From: Sporosarcina sp. BP05
GTDB taxonomy: Bacteria > Bacillota > Bacilli > Bacillales_A > Planococcaceae
DNA length: 64,000 bases
Reading direction: 5' to 3'
Assembly: GCF_014282005.1 (NCBI RefSeq)
Contig: NZ_JACFTD010000014.1
Coordinates: 1 to 64,000, forward strand
A program made the position numbers and the translations under genes. Shown here in pieces: positions 58,531 through 64,000 of this stretch; within the stretch, counting starts at the first letter, position 1, and every line of letters begins with the position of its first letter. The notes below the pieces were generated by a model, which was not told where the DNA came from, searched no databases, and saw only the letters and a program-made list of their open reading frames with translations.

Positions 58531-59472
58531 TCACTTTCTCATTCTTGGATCAAATGCATCACGAAGACCATCTGCTAATGAATTAAAGCAAACCATCAAA
58601 GCGATAATGATAAGGGCTGGATAGAGAAGTAAGTAAAAATGATTTCTCATTGCCTGAAAGCCATCATTAATAAGTACTCCTAAAGAAGCCAGAGGTTCCT
58701 GCAATCCCAATCCGATAAAGCTTAGAAATGCTTCTGTAAATATGGCAGCTGGTATCGTAAACATCATATTTATAATAATAATGCCTAATGTATTTGGTAT
58801 CATATGACTCATTATTAGACGTTTATTGGATGCACCCAAGGATTTTGAGGCTAAAATGAATTCCTGGTTTTTGTATTTAAAAATTTGAGCCCTAACAAGA
58901 CGCGCCATCGTAACCCATCCTGTCAAAACCATTGCAATCGTAATCGTTAATATGCCGGGCTTCATAATCATAATCAACAAAATAACTACAATTAGATTTG
59001 GAATACCAACTAAAATTTCAATAAACCGTTGCATAATATTATCAACTTTACCGCCATACAAAGCGGAAATAGATCCATAGCCTACGCCTATTGCCAAATC
59101 CAGAAAGGCTGCCAAAAAGGCTATAAAAAGCGAGATCCTTGTACCCTCCCAAACCCTTGTCCATTGATCACGTCCAAACTTATCCGTCCCAAGCCAATGC
59201 TCTGCACTCGGTTTTTGAAAGGTTTTATCATAGTCTGTATCGTAATACGTATACCCTGAAAGAAAGGGTGCAATAATTGCTATCAGCATTATCAGCACCA
59301 AGATTACTAAGCTTAAAATAGCAGCTTTATTTTTTCTTAACCGGATCCAACTATCCTTCAATGCTGAAATGGATGGTCGTGAAATCAATTCGCTTTCTGA
59401 TTGCTTGCGGCCGACTACCTGAAATAGCTTGTCCGGAAAATCGTCGTTTTCCAACTTTTTTGAATCACTCAA
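58531..59472 (-). CDS. oppC: Oligopeptide ABC importer permease (OppC/DppC)
   Basis: 313 residues with a cytoplasmic N-terminus (ISRPSISALKDSWIRLRKNKAA) and six helices; EHWLGTDKFGRDQWTRVWEGTR and the EAA loop LASKSLGASNKRLIMSHMIPN are diagnostic of the OppC side. The frame reaches 59481 (GTG overlapping the oppB stop), but AAAGGAG lies eight bases before this TTG, which I prefer. Confidence 0.92.
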   Translation of the reverse strand: MSDSKKLENDDFPDKLFQVVGRKQSESELISRPSISALKDSWIRLRKNKAAILSLVILVLIMLIAIIAPFLSGYTYYDTDYDKTFQKPSAEHWLGTDKFGRDQWTRVWEGTRISLFIAFLAAFLDLAIGVGYGSISALYGGKVDNIMQRFIEILVGIPNLIVVILLIMIMKPGILTITIAMVLTGWVTMARLVRAQIFKYKNQEFILASKSLGASNKRLIMSHMIPNTLGIIIINMMFTIPAAIFTEAFLSFIGLGLQEPLASLGVLINDGFQAMRNHFYLLLYPALIIIALMVCFNSLADGLRDAFDPRMRK

Positions 59473-59477
59473 CCCCT

Positions 59478-60413
59478 TCACTCCTTTACACCATTAATAC
59501 GAATTCGCGGATCCATTATGCCATAGAGTAAATCTACGACTAACATCGTTAAAATAAAAAACGCACTATAAAATAACGTTAAGCCCATAATAATTGTGTA
59601 ATCGCTTACCTTGATGGAATCAACAAATAAACTTCCAATACCGGGAACACCAAAAATATTTTCAATGACTAATGAGCCTGTCAACAAACTAACTGCTATC
59701 GGTCCCAAGATTGTCACAACAGGTATGAGTGCATTTCGAATTGCATGCTTGATAATAACCGTTAATTGTCCAAGTCCTTTTGACCTGGCGGTGATAATAT
59801 AATCCTGTTGTAAAACTTCAAGCATCTCATTGCGCATAAAACGTGCAACCATTGCAACCACGGTTAGTGACAATGCTAAAGTCGGCATGATTGAACTCGA
59901 ATAACTATCCCAGAAGGCTACCGGCAAAAGCCCCCATTTTAAACCGACATAATACTGTAACAGAGCTGCTAATACAAAGTTAGGTATCGAAACACCGAGC
60001 ACAGCTATAATCATCGTTGCATAATCCCAACCTGAATTATGCCGAAATGCAGCAACAATACCTAGCAGCAAACCGATTGAAAGACCTAAAACAACAGCTT
60101 GTGTACCAATCAATGCCGACGGTCCAATTCTATCGGTAATGAGTGTTGTCACTTCCTGTCCTTTGAAATAATAAGAAATCCCCAAATCACCCTTTGCTAA
60201 ATTCCCCATATATTTCACGTACTGTACACCGACAGGCTGATCGAGTCCGTATTTTGCTAAAAACTCCAACCGCGCTTCGTCCGAGAGGCTTGATAGTTTT
60301 TCTTCGTCAAATGGCGATCCCGGCAGCATCTTCATAAGGAAAAACGTTGCTGTGGCAATAATGAACAAGGTGATGACAATATTTATGAGTCTTACAACAA
60401 CAAACTTCTTCAT
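59478..60413 (-). CDS. oppB: Oligopeptide ABC importer permease (OppB/DppB)
   Basis: 311 residues, six helices: VVRLINIVITLFIIATATFFLMKMLPG start, the periplasmic LGQPV-like loop region (KYGLDQPVGVQYVKYMGNLAKGDLG, here given in parts of the same motif) and EAA loop YIITARSKGLGQLTVIIKHA. GGGGTG lies before the ATG. 63 bases after oppA. Confidence 0.92.
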   Translation of the reverse strand: MKKFVVVRLINIVITLFIIATATFFLMKMLPGSPFDEEKLSSLSDEARLEFLAKYGLDQPVGVQYVKYMGNLAKGDLGISYYFKGQEVTTLITDRIGPSALIGTQAVVLGLSIGLLLGIVAAFRHNSGWDYATMIIAVLGVSIPNFVLAALLQYYVGLKWGLLPVAFWDSYSSSIMPTLALSLTVVAMVARFMRNEMLEVLQQDYIITARSKGLGQLTVIIKHAIRNALIPVVTILGPIAVSLLTGSLVIENIFGVPGIGSLFVDSIKVSDYTIIMGLTLFYSAFFILTMLVVDLLYGIMDPRIRINGVKE

Positions 60414-60476
60414 CCGCACACCCCACATCGTATATAAATAGAAAGAGAGGTGATAGAACCTCTCTTTCCTTTTCTT

Positions 60477-62138
60477 TTATTCTAGTGTTAAGAATTTCAA
60501 ATCTATCGAAGCGCCGTATGGATGCGTTACGAAGTTTTTCAAATTGGATTTTTGGAGGAATGCTTTACCTTCAAAATAGAGTGGTCCCAACGCCCCGTCC
60601 TCTTGAATCATGAGTTTCTCAGCATCCATAAGCATTTGAAGACGTTTCGCTACATCCTTTTCATCCCCTGCATCATTGATGTATTGTTTGTACTCCTCGC
60701 TTGAATAGTTCCCGCGAAGACCTTTTGGAGGATCGCCTATCCACAAGCTTAAGATATCCATTGCATCGTTGTAATCGGCACCCCATTTGGAAATCCCCAT
60801 TTGGAATTCACTAGCTCTCATAGCATCCAAACGTCCGCTATAAGGCTTTGTTGAAATTTGAACATCTACACCGATATTCTTTTTAAATTCGCTCTGAAGG
60901 AAAGTTGCTGTATCTTTGGCAATCGTATCGTCAGCAGTTAATATTTCGATAGATGGGAGCTTACCAATTTCGGCAATTCCTTTCGCCAGAAACTCTTTCG
61001 CTTTGTCATAATCTGGTTGAATAAGATCTCCATTTACTTCTCTAAATGTTTTACCATCATCCCCATGAACTCCAGCAGCAACAAGTCCATAAGCGGGCTC
61101 TGACCCATTGTTCAAGATAGTTTTTGTTAAAATCTGCGGATCAAAAGCTAACTGGAAGGCTTTACGAATGTTCAAATTATCGAACGGTGCTGTATTATGG
61201 TTAAATTGAAGGAACCAGGAAATAAACTCAGTCTCTGTTCCAAATTCAGCACTGTCACGGTAGCTATCAACATCTGAAGAAGCTAAATAGACACGATCCA
61301 GTTCTCCGGCTTCATATAAATTCAATGCCGTACTTTGTTCCTTTATTACTTTTAACGATACTTTATCAACATCTACATTTTCCTTATCCCAGTACTCTGG
61401 ATTTTTCTCAAGACTGACACCTTGCGCCTGATTATACTCAGTCATAACGTATGGACCATTGTATAGAATCGCATCCGCTTTTAAAGCAAATTTATCATCA
61501 CCTATCTCAGTAATGAATTTCTCATTTAATGGGAAGTAAGTAGCAAATGCTGTTAATCCTAAGAAGAATGGTGATGGTGATTTTATCTTCACTTCTAGTG
61601 TTTTTTCATCTTTTGCATCTATTGCAACGGCCGATGCATCAGCTTCACCTTCAAAAAATTCTTCTCCGCCAGCGATGTAATTATAAAGTATGTCCGCATA
61701 TGCACCAGATGTATCTGCATGCATCGCTCTTAGCCATGAGTATTTGAAGTCTTCCGCCGTTACCGGATCCCCATTACTCCACTTTATTCCGTCACGCAAA
61801 TGGAATGTATATGTTAACTTATCTTCAGAGATATCAACGCTCTCCGCCATTGCCGGCTGAGGTTCATTATTTTCATCCAGTCGGTAAAGACCTTCCATAA
61901 CGTTATTTAAAACTGTAAAGGAAATACCATCTGTAGTTAATACTTGATTCAAATCCGGTATATCGTTTGCAAGACTTAGATTAACAACCTTTTCTTTCTT
62001 AGTTTCTTGACTTTCCGTTTTCTCCACTCCTTCAGGTGCTTCTTTTTCATCCGTTTTTGAATTTGAAAATCCACAAGCACTTAATAGTAGTGATAGCATT
62101 AGGACAATGGCTGATACGAGACCGAGTTTCTTTTTCAT
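60477..62138 (-). CDS. oppA: Oligopeptide-binding lipoprotein (OppA/DppA family)
   Basis: Family-5 solute-binding lipoprotein of 553 residues. Lipobox LLSAC (Cys22); acidic linker; then NLSLANDIPDLNQVLTTDGIS, the SBP_bac_5 signature region YTFHLRDGIKWSNGDPVTAEDF and KAFQLAFDPQILTK. Peptide length preference cannot be read from sequence. AAAGGGGG lies nine bases before the ATG; a start 11 codons upstream is rejected. First gene of the opp operon, just downstream of a dipeptidase remnant. Confidence 0.92.
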   Translation of the reverse strand: MKKKLGLVSAIVLMLSLLLSACGFSNSKTDEKEAPEGVEKTESQETKKEKVVNLSLANDIPDLNQVLTTDGISFTVLNNVMEGLYRLDENNEPQPAMAESVDISEDKLTYTFHLRDGIKWSNGDPVTAEDFKYSWLRAMHADTSGAYADILYNYIAGGEEFFEGEADASAVAIDAKDEKTLEVKIKSPSPFFLGLTAFATYFPLNEKFITEIGDDKFALKADAILYNGPYVMTEYNQAQGVSLEKNPEYWDKENVDVDKVSLKVIKEQSTALNLYEAGELDRVYLASSDVDSYRDSAEFGTETEFISWFLQFNHNTAPFDNLNIRKAFQLAFDPQILTKTILNNGSEPAYGLVAAGVHGDDGKTFREVNGDLIQPDYDKAKEFLAKGIAEIGKLPSIEILTADDTIAKDTATFLQSEFKKNIGVDVQISTKPYSGRLDAMRASEFQMGISKWGADYNDAMDILSLWIGDPPKGLRGNYSSEEYKQYINDAGDEKDVAKRLQMLMDAEKLMIQEDGALGPLYFEGKAFLQKSNLKNFVTHPYGASIDLKFLTLE

Positions 62139-62213
62139 TCCAATTTCCCCCTTTGAATTTTTCAGGACCAAACCGTTTTCAATTCATACAACGCTCAGTT
62201 ATTTAGGACGGTG

Positions 62214-62500
62214 ATTCAAGAAGTTTTGATAGGCATAAGACCAGCCACATGTTTTTCTTCCGCACCGTCTGCCGCTGAATTCGCGTTATTCCATGTAAGA
62301 CCGATTGATCGAACGCCCAATTCATAAAGAATCGTTACCTTTTGTAAATCATTGTCGATTGCATCCACTCCTTAAAGTGTCAATAAAGCACCAACTTCAT
62401 CTTCTTTAAGAGGTCAAAGTCACCCCAATCTTTAATGATTTTCATAGCTGGGTTGTTTCCTTGGGCAGCTTGGAATTTCTAATCCGACTTCTTATCTGGA
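62214..62500 (-). pseudogene. Membrane dipeptidase (M19 family) remnant
   Basis: Broken pieces of a renal-dipeptidase-type sequence can be read: INPDKKSD, then NPAMKIIKDWGDFDLLK, a frame change to EDEVGALLTL, a TAA where Glu is expected, then GVDAIDNDLQKVTILYELGV and RSIGLTWNNANSAADGAEEK. The last block is the conserved substrate-side region (ELGVRSxGLTWN) of M19 dipeptidases, which are about 310 residues long; the two ends with the zinc ligands are missing. Confidence 0.75.
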
Positions 62501-62513
62501 TTGATGAAGAGCA

Positions 62514-63532
62514 TTATCCATTTTTTAATGAAAAGATTGGCCTTAATTGTCCGATGACTTCTTGTCTTGCGTTCTTCAACTTCGGATAGTGATAGTCATG
62601 TAAGCGCTCACATTTTTGTTCAGAAAGTAAGTCGAGCTGTTTTAACACTTCCACTGCAACAGGAGAAGTTGCCCGACCATTGCCATCCTCAATTTTAATG
62701 GCAATTCCTAGGCCTGTTTCAAGATCACCTATACAATAAACTCCTTCTGCCCCGGCTTTTCCAAACATTCTTCCCTCTTCAATTCTCATGAAATCTGAAC
62801 AAAAGCGATCAGTGCCTCCGACCATTTCCGGTACCGCCATCATGGCTGCAGTCACTTGCTCAATTGCATTTTTTCTTTTTTCAGGAAAAGATGTCGGTTT
62901 TCCATCTTCGCAAAACTTAATGCGAGGTTTCTTAACGGAATGCCATGGACGGGAACTCCGCAACCGTCAATGCCAATTTCTATCTCATCTAGTGGTGTTT
63001 CAGAGATATCGCTTATCACTTCCATGATTCTTTGCTGAACGGGATGATCTGTTTTATAGTAATCTTCCAGACTTTCTCCCATATGTTTGGCTGTAGTTAG
63101 CATGCCGCTATGTTTCCCAGAGCAGTTGTTGTATTCCGACGTGATCTCCTTGCCGGCTTTAATTAATCCCTCGTACGCTTCTTGCCAGCGTGGAGGATGT
63201 GTTCCGCATTTCAAGTTGTCCGTACCTAATCCTAGTCTGGATAAAATGGTTTTCACCCGATCTGTATGCTGATTTTCTCCGTTATGCGATGCACATGTTA
63301 ATGACAGATCAGCTTGATTGAATTGATAAAAGTCAGCCGCTCCCGTCTCAACAATCGGAACTGCCTGTAAAGGTTTCATGGATGAGCGGGCAAACGTTAC
63401 TCTGTAAGGATTACCTTTGGAGTATAGAAGTTTACCTTCACTATTCACTACCGCAATATGTCCCCAATGTTCACTTTCAACGTTTGCGCCTCTTATTACA
63501 TCTACTAAATGTTCAGCATCCATAAGTTGCAC
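62514..63532 (-). pseudogene. Asparaginase (family II) with a single frameshift
   Basis: Two overlapping frames together make one full-length protein. The N-terminal part (63532 to about 62896) has VDVIRGANVESEHWGHIAVV, FARSSMKPLQAVP, LSLTCASHNGENQHTDRV, CSGKHSGMLTTAKHMG and GIDGCGVPVHGIPLRNLA. The C-terminal part (about 62896-62514) continues with SFPEKRKNAIEQVTAAM, MVGGTDRFCSDFM, GAEGVYCIGD and SPVAVEVLKQL. Inserting one base in AAACCGAC (near 62896) restores GKMENPTSFPEK-type continuity. This family (Rhizobium-type asparaginase II) hydrolyses L-asparagine. It is either freshly inactivated or a sequencing error. Confidence 0.85.
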
Positions 63533-63618
63533 CTCCAGTTATCTATATTTTCTAATTATGGTACCTCATATTACAACGCATTACAACCACCAAATCAGAA
63601 TATATTACCTATTCAAAT

Positions 63619-63641
63619 AACACATTATGGTGTAATGTGTT
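63619..63641. promoter_or_regulatory. Palindrome upstream of the asparaginase gene
   Basis: AACACATTA / TAATGTGTT, nine-base perfect arms across a five-base centre, 87 bases upstream of the asparaginase start. A related ACGCATTACAA lies at about 63573. Looks like an operator, for example for the PrpR-N-like regulator or a GntR-type protein; the protein is unknown. Confidence 0.5.
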
Positions 63642-63716
63642 GATATATGTGTATATAGGTGAGTTGCGGGGTGCAATGGTCAATTAAGACACTTCTTTAG
63701 TTATTGCTTGATTGCA

Positions 63717-63754
63717 CAAAAAACCTTCCCTAGCCACGAATGACTAGAAAAGGT
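63717..63754 (-). terminator. Terminator-like hairpin with no adjacent gene
   Basis: ACCTT..CTAG / CTAG..AAGGT interrupted stem followed by TTTTTT on the minus strand. No gene ends here within the window, so it is an orphan. Confidence 0.5.
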
Positions 63755-63787
63755 CTATATATGTTGAAATAAAGAATCCTGCTAAGA

Positions 63788-63850
63788 ACGCTTGGCGCTT
63801 GGGGATGCCTCCCGCGATAAGCCAGCTACCCCAGTAGTCGCTTTCGCTAG
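63788..63850. repeat. Solitary partial copy of the array repeat family
   Basis: TTGGCGCTTGGGGATGCCTC followed by CCGCGATAAGCC and AGCTACCCC, matching the 5' core of the arrays at 46-47.6 kb but with the central stem deleted. Confidence 0.7.
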
Positions 63851-64000
63851 AAAGTAGATATAATCAAAAGTTCAGCATTTATAGTTTGGAAGATGAAAGA
63901 ATTACTACCTTTATAGATAGGTTCCAAGTGCCCGATGTTGAAATTTCGGGCACTCCACCGCTTTTAATAAAGCTTATTTGCTTATTTCGGCAAAGTTCAT
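63851..64000. other. Right-hand gene-free end with a GTGCCCGA hairpin
   Basis: AGTGCCCGA (63927) pairs with TCGGGCACT (63946), a nine-bp stem of the same family as the hairpins at 16633 and 20705, with a different loop. No coding region is seen in the last 460 bases. Confidence 0.6.

Overview
The window reads as chromosome from a low-to-moderate GC, endospore-forming Bacillota, most likely a Planococcaceae/Bacillaceae member of the Sporosarcina type. This is inference: strong AGGAGG-type ribosome sites with frequent GTG and TTG starts, a glgBCDAP-type glycogen locus, an ilv-leu operon behind a T-box, a YhfH zinc-ribbon peptide, SLH-anchored surface proteins and an exosporium collagen-like protein all point there. 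I saw no rRNA, tRNA, phage, integrase, transposase gene or CRISPR array.

Layout. 1-5.3 kb is a surface/envelope stretch: flippase remnant, GT4 glycosyltransferase, an NlpC/P60-SLH wall hydrolase under three WalR half-sites, a chemoreceptor, and a broken LytR-CpsA-Psr gene. 5.4-11.1 kb is a Ugp-type glycerol-3-phosphate/glycerophosphodiester ABC importer (minus strand) divergent from a glycerophosphodiesterase (plus strand). 11.2-23.5 kb is glycogen metabolism: glgB-glgC-[element]-glgD-glgA-glgP on minus and a type I pullulanase on plus. A roughly 650 bp repeated element occurs as two inverted copies flanking glgC-glgB, one of them splitting the operon. 23.7-29 kb is the glyoxylate shunt (aceA, aceB), a small zinc peptide, a class V aminotransferase that could dispose of glyoxylate, and a divergent LytTR regulator. 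29.1-34.6 kb holds a GltS-family carrier with a perfect cre site, a GT2-TPR glycosyltransferase, and a BclB-like collagen gene carrying an in-frame stop at codon 6. 34.7-45.9 kb is branched-chain amino acid synthesis: ilvD, T-box, ilvB-ilvN-ilvC-leuA-leuB-leuC-leuD-ilvA. 46.1-47.6 kb is gene-free and made of two facing tandem arrays of one palindromic repeat family. 47.7-53.8 kb is a Fur-boxed Isd-like heme uptake operon: three NEAT proteins (one SLH-anchored, two with a C-terminal membrane anchor) feeding IsdE/IsdF and an ATPase. 54-63.5 kb is a peptide-utilisation locus (oligopeptide importer with fused ATPases, PrpR-N-like regulator, P1 peptidase) in decay: the asparaginase is frameshifted and M19 dipeptidase and D-amino-acid aminotransferase survive only as fragments.

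How it works together. Most genes are ordinary metabolism in tight operons (4-nt ATGA overlaps are common). The unusual content is in the structured intergenic repeats (three families, with stem positions kept while stem sequences differ, and complementary hairpin loops), in several fresh gene inactivations, and in the anchoring logic of the heme system.
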